5,141 nt of DNA from an uncultured Clostridium sp. GTDB lineage: Bacteria > Bacillota > Clostridia > TANB77 > CAG-508. This document shows, in pieces, positions 5,027 through 5,141 of the stretch. The translations under genes were made by a program, and so were the position numbers. The notes below the pieces were generated by a model. It was not told the origin of the DNA. It searched no databases and saw nothing but the letters and a program-made list of their open reading frames with translations. The DNA lies in contig CAMSEX010000094.1 of assembly GCA_947057875.1 (NCBI GenBank), positions 1 to 5,141 of the forward strand. The letters are read 5' to 3'. Every line of letters starts with the position of its first letter. Within the stretch, counting starts at the first letter, position 1.

Positions 5027-5141
5027 ATTCGGTCTAGGCTCCTATATTGGATTGCTTCGATTAAGTGTATTTTTTCAATATTTTCACTACCATCTAAGTC
5101 AGCAATTGTACGTGCCACTTTTAAAATTTTTGAATAGGCTC
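5023..5141 (-). CDS. comM: ComM/YifB family Mg-chelatase-like AAA+ ATPase, C-terminal fragment
   Basis: Only the last 38 codons lie in the window; the rest runs off the right edge. The fragment contains LKVARTIADLDGSENIEKIH and ends AIQYRSLDRI, the recognisable C-terminal end of the Mg_chelatase_C domain. ComM is a hexameric helicase that promotes branch migration during integration of transformed DNA in competent bacteria; in others its role is less clear. Its TGA overlaps the dprA ATG by four bases (ATGA). The partial state is due to the window edge and is not evidence of damage. Confidence 0.88.
   Translation of the reverse strand, partial: AYSKILKVARTIADLDGSENIEKIHLIEAIQYRSLDRI

Overview
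The window is AT-rich and has the look of a low-GC Firmicute, most likely an anaerobic clostridial or Lachnospiraceae-type bacterium. The grounds are strong AGGAGG Shine-Dalgarno sites, split accD/accA at the end of a fatty-acid synthesis cluster, a comM-dprA-yraN cluster, and two small XRE-family regulators. The genus cannot be fixed from this sequence. The first 33 bases are not genomic: they match the Illumina TruSeq read-2 adapter, so the window starts at a contaminated contig end and the start seen for the first gene is an artefact.

Layout. (1) 34-2490, plus strand: the 3' end of a type II fatty-acid synthesis operon, accD (5'-truncated), accA and fabI. AccD and AccA form the carboxyltransferase that makes malonyl-CoA. 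FabI performs the final enoyl-ACP reduction in each elongation cycle. (2) 2514-2543: a hairpin that can terminate both fabI and the convergent regulator gene. (3) 2542-3776: a small regulatory island with two divergent XRE/Cro-cI-type genes, one 119 aa leftward and one 74 aa rightward. Between them lie two face-away sigma-A promoters and four copies of one dyad, AAAC-N5-GTTT. Downstream of the rightward regulator is about 360 bp with no intact ORF. It reads as one protein only if frames are switched five times, so it is probably a decayed cargo gene, followed by a plus-strand terminator. (4) 3778-5141, minus strand: the end of comM, then dprA and yraN, joined by short overlaps.

How it fits together. 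The two ends are housekeeping operons that converge on the island. The island looks like the control module of a former mobile or prophage-like element, or of a small accessory locus, whose effector gene has degenerated. Its best-supported novelty is the operator layout. One dyad lies in the 17-bp spacer of the leftward promoter, one in the 17-bp spacer of the rightward promoter, one at the rightward start of transcription, and one between the promoters. A repressor binding this dyad would therefore govern both regulators. Which regulator binds, and what the lost cargo did, cannot be told from the sequence.
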